Source: an uncultured Acidimicrobiales bacterium
Lineage (GTDB): Bacteria; Actinomycetota; Acidimicrobiia; Acidimicrobiales; Bin134
DNA: 64,000 nt
Direction of reading: 5' to 3'
NCBI GenBank assembly: GCA_951813325.1
Contig: OX638350.1
Location: 1,041,029 to 1,105,028 of the forward strand
How positions within the stretch are numbered: the first letter of the stretch is position 1; each line of letters starts with the position of its first letter. Both the position numbers and the translations under genes were made by a program. Shown one piece after another: positions 9,779 to 19,630 of this stretch. The notes under the pieces are model-generated. The model made no database searches. It was not told the origin of the DNA and saw only the letters and a program-made list of their open reading frames with translations.

Positions 9779-11191
9779 ATGGCCAAACGAGGGGTGCTCA
9801 CCCCGCAGCACGAGGACTTCCCCCGTTGGTATCAGGACATCCTCAACAAAGCCGAGCTGGCCGACAACGGGCCGGTGCGCGGGACCATGGTGATCCGGCC
9901 CTACGGCTATGCCCTTTGGGAGCGGATGCAGGCCGAAGTGGATCAGCGCATCAAGGCCGCCGGGGCTGACAATGCTTATTTCCCCCTCTTCATTCCCGAG
10001 AGCTACTTGAACCGGGAGTCCGACCATGTGGAGGGCTTCAGCCCCGAATTGGCGGTTGTTACCCAGGGCGGGGGTCGAGAGCTGGCTGAGCCGGTGGTGG
10101 TACGTCCCACCAGCGAGACCATCATCAACGCCTACTTCTCCAAATGGGTGCAGAGCCATCGCGACCTTCCGCTGCTGATCAACCAGTGGGCCAACGTGGT
10201 CCGCTGGGAGATGCGCCCTCGGATATTCCTGCGGACCACGGAGTTCTTGTGGCAGGAAGGGCATACCGCCCACGCCACCCGCCAGGAGGCCCGCGACTAC
10301 GCCGCCCAGATCCTCCACGATGTGTACCAGGATTTCATGGAGTCGGTGCTGGCCATTCCGGTGCTCATCGGGTACAAGACCGAGGCCGAGCGGTTCCCCG
10401 GGGCCATCAACTCCATGTGCCTTGAGGGGATGATGCGTGACGGCAAGGCCTTGCAGATGGGAACTTCCCATGAGCTGGGCCAGAGCTTTGCCGCCATGTT
10501 CGACATCACCTATCTGGATCCCGAAGGAAACCAGGCCCAGGTGTGGCAGACCTCCTGGGGGGTTTCGTCTCGCATGGTGGGTGGGTTGATCATGGCGCAC
10601 GGCGATGACCATGGGCTGGTTGTCCCGCCCCGCCTGGCGCCCGTCCAGGCGGTGGTCATCGCAGTACGCGATGCCGACGGGGTGGTGGACGCCTGTCACC
10701 GCTTGGCCGACGCTTTGGCTGCCGATGGGATTCGGGCCAGGGTGGACGACCGGATGGGAACCGGCTTTGGCCGCAGAGCAACAGACTGGGAGCTGAAGGG
10801 TGTGCCCGTCCGGGTGGAGATCGGACCCCGGGACTTGGAGCAAGATCAGGCCACGCTGGTGTCTCGAATCGGCGAAGACAAGCAGATCGCCAGTCTCTCT
10901 GAAGCGCCGAAGTCGGTGGGGTCGCTGCTGGATGTCATCCAGCAGCGCATTTTCAACGACGCCGCTGCGTGGCGTGAGACTCACACTGCTGAGGTGGCCA
11001 CCATCGCCGAGGTGATGGAGGCGGCGGCCACCGGCTTCGCCCGGATTCCGTGGGGAAAACTGGGCCCTGAGGGGGAAGCTGTCTTGGCCGAAGACGCAGT
11101 CACTGTGCGTTGTTTGCAGCGTGCCGACGGATCCCTGCCTGAAAGTGGCGATGAGCTCGATCTTGTGGCGGTCTGCGGCCGGAGTTACTAA
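9779..11191 (+). CDS. proS: prolyl-tRNA synthetase (short form without the editing insertion)
   Basis: Class II aminoacyl-tRNA synthetase charging tRNA-Pro. Motif 2 region RPTSETIINAYFSKWVQ and WEMRPRIFLRTTEFLWQEGH, motif 3 region HGDDHGLVVPPRLAP, then an anticodon-binding domain (about residues 285-385) and a short C-terminal zinc-binding-like domain. At about 470 residues it lacks the cis-editing insertion of the long bacterial type and resembles the archaeal/eukaryote-like form. ATG 9779 is chosen because aggaga precedes it by eight bases; GTG 9773, overlapping the ispG stop, is the alternative. Confidence 0.94.
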   Translation: MAKRGVLTPQHEDFPRWYQDILNKAELADNGPVRGTMVIRPYGYALWERMQAEVDQRIKAAGADNAYFPLFIPESYLNRESDHVEGFSPELAVVTQGGGRELAEPVVVRPTSETIINAYFSKWVQSHRDLPLLINQWANVVRWEMRPRIFLRTTEFLWQEGHTAHATRQEARDYAAQILHDVYQDFMESVLAIPVLIGYKTEAERFPGAINSMCLEGMMRDGKALQMGTSHELGQSFAAMFDITYLDPEGNQAQVWQTSWGVSSRMVGGLIMAHGDDHGLVVPPRLAPVQAVVIAVRDADGVVDACHRLADALAADGIRARVDDRMGTGFGRRATDWELKGVPVRVEIGPRDLEQDQATLVSRIGEDKQIASLSEAPKSVGSLLDVIQQRIFNDAAAWRETHTAEVATIAEVMEAAATGFARIPWGKLGPEGEAVLAEDAVTVRCLQRADGSLPESGDELDLVAVCGRSY

Positions 11192-11254
11192 AACGACATA
11201 GCTGTTTCCACCGGGTAAGATTGCCGGCGGATCGTCGATCGCTCTTGTCGGGTG

Positions 11255-11278
11255 AGGCGTGGGCCGCAGCCCACGCCT
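11255..11278 (+). other. perfect 10-bp hairpin in the proS-rimP gap
   Basis: AGGCGTGGGC at 11255-11264 and GCCCACGCCT at 11269-11278 are exact reverse complements around a four-base CGCA loop. No T-run follows, so it is not a canonical intrinsic terminator. It may act as a factor-assisted terminator of the proS operon or as part of the rimP leader. Confidence 0.6.
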
Positions 11279-11335
11279 TCTGACTTTGGGGGCGACGAGA
11301 AAATCGGTTGACCACCAGTCTAGGAAAGGGGTGAG

Positions 11336-11818
11336 ATGTCAGTAGCAGCCAACGTGCACGACCTGCTCGCGCCCCTTTTCCAGGGAAGGGGACTAGAGGT
11401 ATACGACCTCACCTATGGAGGCGGGGTTTTGCGCATAATCGTGGACAAGCCCGGCGGCGTCAGCCTCGACGAGGTGGCCGACGCCACCAAGGTGGCCTCT
11501 CGCTTGCTGGACGACCACGATCTCGTTCCCGGTCGATACACCCTGGAGATCACTAGCCCTGGCTTGGAGCGGCCTCTGCGCCGACCAGAGCACTATGTCC
11601 GAGCGGTGGGTGAGACAATCAGCGTCAAACTCGGCCCCCAAGTCGAGGGGGTGCGCCGGGTACAGGGTGAGCTGATGGGATACGACAATGATGGGATTGC
11701 CATTGAAGTGAACGGAGTTCCCCGTCGGGTGGCCTTCGATGAAATCACCAAAGCCAGAACCGTCTTTGAATGGGGCCCGAAGCCGAAGAAGCAGATCAAG
11801 GAGAAGAGCAGCCAATGA
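11336..11818 (+). CDS. rimP: ribosome maturation factor RimP
   Basis: Assembly factor for the 30S subunit. The N-terminal alpha/beta domain contains GLEVYDLTYGGGVLRIIVDKPGG, followed by SLDEVADATKVASRLLDD and the family signature YTLEITSPGLERPLR; the C-terminal SH3-like domain contains GELMGYDNDGIAIEVNG. Length 160 residues. The stop overlaps the nusA ATG (ATGA), the standard rimP-nusA-infB arrangement. Confidence 0.95.
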   Translation: MSVAANVHDLLAPLFQGRGLEVYDLTYGGGVLRIIVDKPGGVSLDEVADATKVASRLLDDHDLVPGRYTLEITSPGLERPLRRPEHYVRAVGETISVKLGPQVEGVRRVQGELMGYDNDGIAIEVNGVPRRVAFDEITKARTVFEWGPKPKKQIKEKSSQ

Positions 11819-12978
11819 ACCCCGACATGCTGGAAGCCCTCCAAGCGTTGGCCACCGACAAGGGCATCTCGGTGGACGCCCTGCTGGCTGCTCTGGCCGA
11901 TGCCCTCGAATCGGCCTACAAGCGCATGCCCAACAGTGAGGAATACGCCTGGGTCACCATCAATCCAGAGACGGCGGACATCCAGGTCTTCGCTCAAACG
12001 CTCGACGAGGATGGCGAGCCAATCGGAGAGCCCTTTGACGTGACTCCTGATGGCTTCGGCCGCATTGCTGCTCAGACGGCCAAACAGGTCATGATGCAGC
12101 GGATACGCGAGGTGGAGCGGGAGCTGAAATACGAGGAATACGCTGGTCGCGAGGGTGATATCGTGACCGGGATCATCCAGCAGAACGATGCCCGCTACAC
12201 CCTGTTGGACTTGGGCCGGGTGGAGGCGCTCCTGCCCCAGGCGGAGCAGGTGCCCTTTGAGCGCCCCGAAGCCAACAGCCGGCTGAAGGCTTACATCGTG
12301 GAGGTGCGGAAGACGGCCAAGGGTCCGCAAATCGTGGTCAGTCGCACCCACCCCGGGCTGATCAAGCGGCTGTTCGAGTTGGAAGTGCCCGAGGTTGCCG
12401 ATGGGGTAGTGGAGATCAGGGCGTGCGCCCGTGAACCTGGTCATCGCACCAAGATCGCGGTGGTATCCAACGACTCAAATGTGGATCCGGTTGGTGCATG
12501 CGTTGGTGCCCGCGGTGCCCGAGTTCGCATGGTGGTAAACGAATTGAGGGGTGAGAAGATCGACATTGTCCCCTTCGCTGATGACCCGGCCGACTTTGTA
12601 GCCAAGGCGCTGTCGCCGGCAAAGATCAAAGAGGTCACCATCGACGAGGAGTCCGGTACGGCCGTGGTGGTCGTGCCCGACTACCAACTTTCGCTGGCTA
12701 TCGGCAAGGAGGGTCAAAATGCCCGTCTTTCGGCCCGGTTGACTGGGTGGCGAATCGACATCAAGAGCGAAACCCAGCTGGCCCAAGAAGCTGCGTATGA
12801 GGAGATGGATTGGGCCGAGGGTGAATGGGTGGTAGACGAGACGACTGGCGAGCAGGTATGGCGGCCAGCCGAAGGGGGGCCAGCGCTGTCAGCCGAACAA
12901 TGGGCTGCTGAAGGCACCGAGGACACCCCAGTTGAGGAGGTGGGGGAAGCTTCGGGGGGTGGCCCTCCACTGGAGTAA
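11815..12978 (+). CDS. nusA: transcription termination/antitermination factor NusA
   Basis: RNA polymerase-associated elongation factor. It has an N-terminal polymerase-binding domain (MLEALQALATDKGISVDALLAAL), an S1 domain (EGDIVTGIIQQNDARYTLLDLG at about residues 118-140), and two KH domains with CVGARGARVRMVVNELRGE and AIGKEGQNARLSARLTGW. The C-terminus is short and acidic, without the extra repeats of proteobacterial NusA. The ATG at 11815 overlaps the rimP stop. Confidence 0.96.
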   Translation: MNPDMLEALQALATDKGISVDALLAALADALESAYKRMPNSEEYAWVTINPETADIQVFAQTLDEDGEPIGEPFDVTPDGFGRIAAQTAKQVMMQRIREVERELKYEEYAGREGDIVTGIIQQNDARYTLLDLGRVEALLPQAEQVPFERPEANSRLKAYIVEVRKTAKGPQIVVSRTHPGLIKRLFELEVPEVADGVVEIRACAREPGHRTKIAVVSNDSNVDPVGACVGARGARVRMVVNELRGEKIDIVPFADDPADFVAKALSPAKIKEVTIDEESGTAVVVVPDYQLSLAIGKEGQNARLSARLTGWRIDIKSETQLAQEAAYEEMDWAEGEWVVDETTGEQVWRPAEGGPALSAEQWAAEGTEDTPVEEVGEASGGGPPLE

Positions 12979-12989
12979 CGCCCTGCGTC

Positions 12990-13054
12990 TCAGATTGACT
13001 TCGAAATCTGAAGGCCGGGCGTGAGACAATAAAAAACCGACCCAAACGGGTCGG
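12990..13054 (+). other. nusA-infB intergenic hairpins
   Basis: Two stem-loops lie in the 109-base gap. TCAGATT (12990-12996) pairs with AATCTGA (13005-13011). CCGACCC (13037-13043) pairs with GGGTCGG (13048-13054) around AAAC and is preceded by six A residues. Read on the minus strand the second one is a hairpin followed by a U-run, the form of an intrinsic terminator, although no minus-strand gene is evident here. The small ylxR gene often present at this spot is missing. Confidence 0.5.
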
Positions 13055-13087
13055 CCGCGCACTGCGGATGGATCAAGAAAGAGCCTT

Positions 13088-15877
13088 TTGCCAGCAAAGA
13101 TTCGGGTTTATGAGCTTGCCCGCGAGCTCGGCCTTACGAACAAGGAAACGCTTGATCTCTGTGTGCTTTTGGGGATCGGCGTCAACAGCCATTCTTCGGG
13201 CATCGTGGATGCTCAAGCGGATCGCGTCCGCCGTCGAGCACATCGAGATGGCCTTGTTCGGCCACCCGAGCCAGAGCCAGAGCCCGAGCCGGTCGCGACC
13301 GAGCCCGAGCTAGAGCCCGAGCCCGAGCCCGAGCCGGTCGCGACCGAGCCAGAGCCCGAGCCCGAGCCGGTCGCGACCGAGCCAGAGCCCGAGCCAGAGC
13401 CGGTCGCGATCGAGCCCGAACCGGCTGCCTCGGAGCTTGATCCGGTGTCAGTTGAGGCGGTGCGCGAGCCTGAGCCGGTCGCGACCGAGCCTGAGCTCGA
13501 GCCGTCCGAGTCCCTGCCAAAGCCCACGCGGGTGGTTACTTCCAGTGGGGGAATGCACCCTCGGCTCCGCCCCGCAAGTCCGCCGTCTGAGCCTCCGGCA
13601 AATAGAGCGCCGTCAGCGCTGCCTCGACCCGCGCCAAAGCCCGCGCCCGGGCCGCCGACCGCACAGCCGGCTGCTCCAGCTCGACCCAGTCCGCCGCTCT
13701 CACGCTCGGGCAAGCCGATTCCGCCGCCTCCCGGCCGCCCGCCAACGTCCCCTTCGGGCAAGGCGATTCCGCCGCCCCCGGGCCGGGGAGGGCGGGGTCC
13801 AGCACCGAGTCCCCGAAGGGGTCCTCGTGGTCCTGCCCGACCAGCGGGCGGTGCCCGCGGGCCGGGTGTCGTCTCGCCAGGGCGGTCACCTGCGCCATTG
13901 GCGGCGCGTGGCCCGGGCGGTGCGCTCAGCGGGCCTCCAGCCAGTCCCGGAGGCCCAGGTGGTCGAGGTCGAGGTGGTCCTCAGCGTCCTCAGCAGAGGC
14001 GGCGCAAGAGCCGGCGGCGTCGGCGGGTGGCTGAAGACCTCCAGCCCATGAACATCCCGGACTACACCCCAACGGACGCAGCCGCGCCCACAGGGGAAGT
14101 AGTGATTGAGCGATCCTCAACCCCGCTAGAGGTGGGTCCGAAGCTGAATCAGACTGCCGCTGACGTGGTTCGCTTCCTCATGCAGCAGGGTGAGATGGTC
14201 ACCGCCACCCAATCGCTCGCCGACGACATGATCGAGCTCTTTGCTGCTGAAATCGGCGCCGAGGTACGTCTGGTGGATCCTGGTGAGGAGCAGGAGAACG
14301 AGCTGCTCAAGCTGCTCGAAGCCGACTTCGAGAATGATGAGCTCGAATCGGGCTATCCGATTCGCCCTCCGGTTGTCACTGTCATGGGCCATGTGGACCA
14401 CGGCAAAACCAAGCTGCTCGACCAGATTCGCAGTGCCAATGTGGCCGAAGGCGAGGCCGGTGGCATCACCCAGCACATCGGTGCCTACCAGGTGGAGAAA
14501 GATGGGCGAACGCTTACCTTCCTGGATACCCCAGGCCACGCGGCCTTTACGGCCATGCGAGCCCGGGGTGCCGATGCCACTGACATAGTGGTGTTGGTGG
14601 TGGCGGCCGACGATGGAGTCATGCCCCAGACCCTGGAGGCCATCAACCACGCTCGGGCCGCTGAAGTGCCCATCTTGGTGGCCGTCAACAAGATTGACCG
14701 CAACAACGCTGATCCCACTCGGACCATGCAGCAGCTATCCGAGCATGACCTAGTGCCCGAGCAGTGGGGTGGCGAGACCATCATGGTTGAGATCTCCGCT
14801 CTTCAGAACTTGGGTATCGACGACTTGCTCGAGCAGTTGGCCGTGGTAGCCGAGGTAGAGGATTTGCGGGCCAACATGGAGGGCCGGGCTCAAGGCGTGG
14901 TGCTGGAATCCAACCTGGACATCGGACGGGGTCCGGTGGCCACCCTGTTGGTCCAGCAAGGAACCCTGAGGCGAGGAGATCCGGTGGTTGCCGGGGCTTC
15001 ATGGGGCAGGATCCGGGCCCTGCTCGACGATCGCGGCAACCAGATTCAAGAGGCCCTGCCATCGAAGCCAGTGCAAGTGCTCGGGCTCTCGGATGTGGCC
15101 AACGCCGGTGACGCCTTTGTTGTTGCTCCCAACGAGAAAGTGGCGGCCAAGGTCGCTCAGACACGTGAGCACTCCCAGCGGATCGCCAGCCTAGGTCGGG
15201 ATGCCGCGGCCACCGCGGGCGGGGCGCGATTGGAGGACATCTTCAGTCAGATCCAGGCCGGTGAGACCGCGACGCTGAACCTCATCGTCAAGGCTGATGT
15301 GAACGGGTCGCTGGAAGCGGTGGTGCACAGCCTTCAGCACCTCGGACGACAAGAGGTCAAGCTGGCTTTCGTCCATCGGGGCGTGGGCGGCGTTACCGCC
15401 AACGACATCCAATTGGCCTCGGCCTCCAACGCCACCATCATCGGCTTCAACGTCAGACCTGACCGCAAAGCCAGAGAGCTGGCCGAGCTCGAGAAGGTGG
15501 AGATCCGCACATACGAGATCATCTACAACCTGATCGAGGACGTTGAGAATGCCATGGTGGGGATGCTCGCTCCTGAGTTCGAGGAAATTGTTACCGGCGA
15601 CGCCGAGGTTCGGGAGATTTTCCGGGTTCCCCGGGTGGGCGCGGTGGCCGGCTGCTACGTGCTCAATGGGGCCATCACTCGAGGTTCCAGAGTCCGATTT
15701 CTGCGAGAGGGCGCCGTCATCTGGCGGGGCACGATCTCATCTCTCAAACGCTTCAAAGAAGATGTACGCGAAGTGCAGTCTGGTTTCGAGTGCGGCATCG
15801 GGCTGTCTGACTTCCAAGACCTCAAACAGGGCGACATCATCGAAACTTTCGAGGAGCGGGAAGTCGCCCGAGTCTGA
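13088..15877 (+). CDS. infB: translation initiation factor IF-2
   Basis: GTPase that places initiator tRNA on the 30S subunit. The N-terminal IF2N domain ([22 protein letters not shown]) is followed by a long low-complexity linker of about 290 residues. The linker is first Glu-Pro repeats with VATEPE units (13266-13510), then Pro/Ala/Gly/Arg-rich sequence ending in [11 protein letters not shown] second IF2N domain precedes the GTPase: [11 protein letters not shown] (P-loop), DTPGHAAF and NKID. The C-terminal IF2 domains are complete; total 929 residues. Start is TTG at 13088, the only start giving the conserved N-terminus. Confidence 0.95.
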   Translation: MPAKIRVYELARELGLTNKETLDLCVLLGIGVNSHSSGIVDAQADRVRRRAHRDGLVRPPEPEPEPEPVATEPELEPEPEPEPVATEPEPEPEPVATEPEPEPEPVAIEPEPAASELDPVSVEAVREPEPVATEPELEPSESLPKPTRVVTSSGGMHPRLRPASPPSEPPANRAPSALPRPAPKPAPGPPTAQPAAPARPSPPLSRSGKPIPPPPGRPPTSPSGKAIPPPPGRGGRGPAPSPRRGPRGPARPAGGARGPGVVSPGRSPAPLAARGPGGALSGPPASPGGPGGRGRGGPQRPQQRRRKSRRRRRVAEDLQPMNIPDYTPTDAAAPTGEVVIERSSTPLEVGPKLNQTAADVVRFLMQQGEMVTATQSLADDMIELFAAEIGAEVRLVDPGEEQENELLKLLEADFENDELESGYPIRPPVVTVMGHVDHGKTKLLDQIRSANVAEGEAGGITQHIGAYQVEKDGRTLTFLDTPGHAAFTAMRARGADATDIVVLVVAADDGVMPQTLEAINHARAAEVPILVAVNKIDRNNADPTRTMQQLSEHDLVPEQWGGETIMVEISALQNLGIDDLLEQLAVVAEVEDLRANMEGRAQGVVLESNLDIGRGPVATLLVQQGTLRRGDPVVAGASWGRIRALLDDRGNQIQEALPSKPVQVLGLSDVANAGDAFVVAPNEKVAAKVAQTREHSQRIASLGRDAAATAGGARLEDIFSQIQAGETATLNLIVKADVNGSLEAVVHSLQHLGRQEVKLAFVHRGVGGVTANDIQLASASNATIIGFNVRPDRKARELAELEKVEIRTYEIIYNLIEDVENAMVGMLAPEFEEIVTGDAEVREIFRVPRVGAVAGCYVLNGAITRGSRVRFLREGAVIWRGTISSLKRFKEDVREVQSGFECGIGLSDFQDLKQGDIIETFEEREVARV

Positions 15878-15885
15878 TCAGGCTG

Positions 15886-16179
15886 ATGCACGTTCTCGCC
15901 GTGGTCTATGACTTGCACATCCCGAGTTGTCGATCGCTGAAAGATCGACGCTCGGTGCTTCGTCCTGTTCTTTCGGGGTTGGCCCGTCGATTCGGCGTGT
16001 CGGCGGCGGAGACCGGCCACACCGATCGATGGCAGAGAGCCGAGGTGGGTGTAGCGTTGGTGTCGGGCCAGCCCGGCCAATGCCGGTCGCTGGCCGATGA
16101 AGTCGACCGGTTCATGTGGTCGATACCCGAGATCGAGGTGGTGGGCGCCTCGTCGCACTGGCTGAACACCAACGAGTGA
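15886..16179 (+). CDS. DUF503 (YlxP-like) family protein
   Basis: A 97-residue protein beginning MHVLAVVYDLHIPSCRSLKDRRSVLRPVL, the typical DUF503 N-terminus with the SLK-RR motif. The family is found between infB and rbfA in many Gram-positive genomes and is thought to be linked to ribosome assembly, with no settled biochemical role. The gene follows infB by eight bases, and its TGA overlaps the GTG of the next gene. Confidence 0.85.
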   Translation: MHVLAVVYDLHIPSCRSLKDRRSVLRPVLSGLARRFGVSAAETGHTDRWQRAEVGVALVSGQPGQCRSLADEVDRFMWSIPEIEVVGASSHWLNTNE

Positions 16180-16613
16180 ACGTGGCTCGCAATCGGCCGT
16201 CGCGCCCCCCCCGCTACTCACGGTCAGCTCGGTTGGGCGAGCTGTTGAGAGAGATCTTGGCCTCCGAGCTGGCCCGGATGGATGACGATCGGCTGGACAT
16301 GGTCAGCCTCACCGGTGTGGAGGCCAGCGCCGAGCTGAGCCGGGCCAGAGTGTACATAAGCGCGCTGGACGACGAAGCGGCATCGTCAGCCTTGGAGGCG
16401 TTGGACGAGCATCGTCTCCAGCTCAAACAGGCGGTGGCCCGCTCTTCTGCGGTCCGCAGAGTCCCCGAGTTGGAGTTCGATCTCGATCCGTCCATCTCTG
16501 CCGGCGAGCGGGTTGATCGGATTCTGCGCAGACTGGCTGACGAGAACCCTCCCGGCTCGGATGGGGGCAGTTCTGATGAGGAGGCTCATGACGGCAATGA
16601 GTCTGAAAGGTGA
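16176..16613 (+). CDS. rbfA: 30S ribosome-binding factor A
   Basis: Cold-shock-associated 16S rRNA maturation factor with a KH-like fold. Seen: RLGELLREILASELARMDDDRL, then MVSLTGVEASAELSRARVYISAL and LRRVPELEFDLDPS-like VRRVPELEFDLDPSISAGERVDRIL. GTG 16176 overlaps the DUF503 stop; GTG 16182 is equally possible. An acidic Ser/Glu/Asp tail of about 25 residues ends the protein. Its stop overlaps truB by four bases. Confidence 0.93.
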   Translation: MNVARNRPSRPPRYSRSARLGELLREILASELARMDDDRLDMVSLTGVEASAELSRARVYISALDDEAASSALEALDEHRLQLKQAVARSSAVRRVPELEFDLDPSISAGERVDRILRRLADENPPGSDGGSSDEEAHDGNESER

Positions 16614-17491
16614 GCGAAAAAGAGGCGGGCCAGGCCGAGGGATTGGCGGTCATCGACAAAGAGGATGGGTGGACCTCCCACGATGTGGTGGCCAAGGCCC
16701 GCGGAGTCTTCAACACCCGCAAAGTGGGTCACGCCGGGACGCTGGACCCCGGCGCTACCGGGGTGCTGCTGTTGGGGGTGGGCCGGGCCACTCGGCTTTT
16801 GCGGTTCCTCACGCCGCTTTCCAAGCAATACGTGGGGGAGCTGGTTCTAGGCACAGAAACCTCGACGCTGGATGCGGCGGGCGAGATCACCGCGGTATAC
16901 GACATGTCAGGGATTACCCCAGAGCAGGTGGCTGATGCTGCCTCCGGCTTTGTCGGCGATATCATGCAGGTTCCTCCGATGGTGTCGGCAATCAAGGTTG
17001 GAGGCCGTCGCCTGTACGAGTTGGCCCGCGAAGGATTAGAGGTGGAGCGAGAAGCCCGCCCGGTGGCCGTCCATGACCTGGTGGTTGCGCCGATAGATCC
17101 CGATGCTGGGGTGTACCGGATTGAGGTGAGCTGTTCTTCGGGAACCTATATCCGCTCGCTGGCCGCTGATATCGGCACTGTTTTGGGGGGAGGTGGGCAC
17201 CTTCGGGCTCTGCGGCGTACGGCCATCGGCTCGTTCGCGGCTGATGAGGCCCGACCGGTGGGCTCGCCCGCGCTGTTGTCAATGGCTGAAGCCCTGCGCG
17301 ACTACCCCGCAGTGTCGGTCGACGAGTCTGTGGGCCGAAGGGTGAGCAGCGGGCAGGTCATGGAAGTCGACGAGTTGGCTGTGGAGGGTGACGGCCCATG
17401 GGCGGTGGTCGGATCGCAGGGCCAGCTGTTGGCTGTCTATGAGCCCTTCACCTCTGGCTCGGTCAAGCCGGCGATGGTCATCCCTCGGTGA
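16610..17491 (+). CDS. truB: tRNA pseudouridine(55) synthase
   Basis: TruB forms pseudouridine 55 in the T-loop of tRNAs. The catalytic aspartate lies in HAGTLDPGATGVLLLGVG (about residues 43-60). Other family marks are DGWTSHDVVAKAR, KQYVGELVLGTETSTLDAAGE, PPMVSAIKVGGRRLYELAREG and SCSSGTYIRSLAADIG. The 293-residue length matches the actinobacterial form with a small C-terminal PUA-like domain. GTG start overlapping rbfA suggests coupling. Confidence 0.95.
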   Translation: MSEKEAGQAEGLAVIDKEDGWTSHDVVAKARGVFNTRKVGHAGTLDPGATGVLLLGVGRATRLLRFLTPLSKQYVGELVLGTETSTLDAAGEITAVYDMSGITPEQVADAASGFVGDIMQVPPMVSAIKVGGRRLYELAREGLEVEREARPVAVHDLVVAPIDPDAGVYRIEVSCSSGTYIRSLAADIGTVLGGGGHLRALRRTAIGSFAADEARPVGSPALLSMAEALRDYPAVSVDESVGRRVSSGQVMEVDELAVEGDGPWAVVGSQGQLLAVYEPFTSGSVKPAMVIPR

Positions 17492-17561
17492 TGCATCTCC
17501 CCCGGCATAGTGGCGGCCGGGATTGTCCAGTTTGAGGCTGCGCCCGCTACCGTGCAGCGCG

Positions 17562-18515
17562 GTGCAGGTCATCGAGGATTTCGACAGCCTAGAGGGCGTT
17601 GTGGAGACCGCAGCCAGCATTGGCGTGTACGACGGTGTCCACGTCGGACACCAGGTCGTCATCCAACAGGTTCTTTCGGAGTCCAATCGATTGGGGGTGG
17701 CTCCCGCAGTGGTCACGTTCGATCGCCATCCGGCACTGGTCTTGCGGCCGGAGAACGCACCCAAGCTGCTCAACTCCCTCGATCAGAAGCTGGAGCTGCT
17801 CGAGGCTGCCGGCATCGAATACGTGTATCTGGTTGAGTTCTCCCCTGATCGAGCCCACACGATGCCCGAGGACTTTATGCGTCAGGTATTCGTGGACAGG
17901 CTGCGGGTGCGCAGCGTGGTGGTAGGGGAGGACTTCCACTTCGGGCGGGCTCGGCTGGGAAACATCGACACGCTGCGGGAATTCGGCCGGGAAATGGGCT
18001 TTGAGGTGCAGGCCGTGAAGCTTCTGCACCATGACGAGAAGTGGCCCGAGCCGGTTTCCTCCACTGCGGTCCGTCGAGCGCTAGCCGGTGGGGATGTGCG
18101 AACTGCGGCGGCCATGCTGGGGCGTTACCACGAGATCCGGGGCAAGGTGGTACTGGGCGATCGGCGGGGTATGACCATCGGGTTTCCTACCGCCAACATC
18201 CCGGTTTCTATGGTCATGGCCTGGCCGGCCGACGCGGTATATGCCGGTTGGTACACCCGGCCCGACGGGTCCCGGTACATGGCGGCCATCAATATCGGCC
18301 GTCGCCCCACTTTCTATGAGCATGCCCAGCAGTCGCTATTGGAGGCGCATCTCCTTGACTTCGAGGGTGATCTCTACGGCGAGGAGGCCAGGGTGGAGTT
18401 TGTGGAATTGCTGAGAAGCGAGCACCGCTTCGACGGTATCGATTCACTGGTGAGACAACTCCGGATAGACGTTGCCCTCTCGCGGGAGATATTGACTTCC
18501 GAATCGTCCCTCTAG
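17562..18515 (+). CDS. ribF: bifunctional riboflavin kinase/FAD synthetase
   Basis: Makes FMN from riboflavin and then FAD. The N-terminal adenylyltransferase domain has GVYDGVHVGHQVVI (HxGH-type nucleotide site) and VVGEDFHFGRARLGNIDTL; the C-terminal kinase domain has GDRRGMTIGFPTANI and AAINIGRRPTF. GTG 17562 gives the usual VQVIEDFDSL-type N-terminus; an in-frame TTG at 17523 would add 13 residues. It follows truB by about 70 bases in the canonical order. Confidence 0.93.
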   Translation: MQVIEDFDSLEGVVETAASIGVYDGVHVGHQVVIQQVLSESNRLGVAPAVVTFDRHPALVLRPENAPKLLNSLDQKLELLEAAGIEYVYLVEFSPDRAHTMPEDFMRQVFVDRLRVRSVVVGEDFHFGRARLGNIDTLREFGREMGFEVQAVKLLHHDEKWPEPVSSTAVRRALAGGDVRTAAAMLGRYHEIRGKVVLGDRRGMTIGFPTANIPVSMVMAWPADAVYAGWYTRPDGSRYMAAINIGRRPTFYEHAQQSLLEAHLLDFEGDLYGEEARVEFVELLRSEHRFDGIDSLVRQLRIDVALSREILTSESSL

Positions 18516-18520
18516 CTGGC

Positions 18521-19630
18521 ATGGAGTTCGCTCTTTTCTCTGAGATACCCGTGCCTCGACCATGGCATCCCAACAGCGAGCAGCTTCGGTATCAAGAACT
18601 GATCCAGCAGGCGGTGCTGGCCGATCAGGTGGGCTTCCATAGTTTCTGGACGGTTGAGCATCACTTCTTGGAGCAGATGTCGCACTGCTCCAACCCCGAA
18701 GTGCTCTACGGAGCGGTGGCCGCCCTAACCGAGCGCTTGAGGCTTGGATACGGCGTGCGCTTGGCCCCCGACCCCTACAACCATCCCGTTCGCAGCGCCG
18801 AGTCCGCGGCCACACTGGATCTGATCAGCGGAGGACGGGTGGAATTCGGCACTGGTCGCTCAACCACCCGAGCTGAGCTGGAGGGGTTCGGCATCGACCC
18901 TCGGCAGACCCGGTCGATGTGGGCCGAGGCGGTGGAGCATATCGCGGGTTGCTGGGTCAACGACGAATATGAGTTCCAAGGCCACTATTGGTCGATGCCC
19001 CGTCGCCGGGTATTGCCCAAGCCAGTGCAAAGACCCCATCCTCCGTTGTGGGCAGCCACCGGGAGCCGGGAGACCCATCAGCTGGTGGGGGGGATGGGGA
19101 TGGGATTGCTTTCCTTCAGTGCAGGGGTGTCGCTGGAGGAGCTTGCCCTGCGGGTGGGCTTGTACCGTGAGGCGGTGACGGCTTGCCAGAACCCGGTGGG
19201 CGGGTTTGTGAACGATCGGGTGGCCACCTTCGCCATGTTTCACTGCGCGCCCACGATGGCGGAGGCCTACGAGAACGCCCGGGAGTCGTTCTGGTGGTAC
19301 CCCACGGTGGCGTTCAAGCTGGTGGCCAGCGTGGCCGAGATGCTCCAAGAAGAGGGCACCGAGTTGGGTGACTGGGACTATCTCCGATATCTGCCCGGTA
19401 TGACTAGAGACGCCGACTGGGAGACCACGTTCAGCGTGGAAGATCTGGTGGCCCAGGGCGTGGCCGTTGCCGGGGATCCCGACCAGTGCATCGAGCTGTG
19501 CCGGGGATTCTCCGACCTTGGAGTTGACCTGCTCTTGTGCATGATGAATCCCTATGCCATTCCCCATGACAAGGTCATGGAGAGCATCCGACTCACCGCC
19601 GCCCATGTCATTCCCGCCCTCACCCGCTGA
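18521..19630 (+). CDS. LLM-class flavin-dependent oxidoreductase
   Basis: Luciferase-like monooxygenase, an (beta/alpha)8-barrel enzyme using FMNH2 or F420. Seen: MEFALFSEIPVPRPW at the N-terminus, GFHSFWTVEHHF, LRLGYGVRLAPDPYNHPVR and DLISGGRVEFGTGRST, all typical of the superfamily. The 369-residue length fits. It starts five bases after ribF, so flavin supply and use may be co-expressed. The substrate is unknown. Its 3' end overlaps the convergent ribokinase-family gene by eleven bases. Confidence 0.85.
   Translation: MEFALFSEIPVPRPWHPNSEQLRYQELIQQAVLADQVGFHSFWTVEHHFLEQMSHCSNPEVLYGAVAALTERLRLGYGVRLAPDPYNHPVRSAESAATLDLISGGRVEFGTGRSTTRAELEGFGIDPRQTRSMWAEAVEHIAGCWVNDEYEFQGHYWSMPRRRVLPKPVQRPHPPLWAATGSRETHQLVGGMGMGLLSFSAGVSLEELALRVGLYREAVTACQNPVGGFVNDRVATFAMFHCAPTMAEAYENARESFWWYPTVAFKLVASVAEMLQEEGTELGDWDYLRYLPGMTRDADWETTFSVEDLVAQGVAVAGDPDQCIELCRGFSDLGVDLLLCMMNPYAIPHDKVMESIRLTAAHVIPALTR

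Noticed and set aside
13266..13510. Intergenic satellite repeat.
   Set aside because: It is in-frame Glu-Pro coding sequence within the infB linker.
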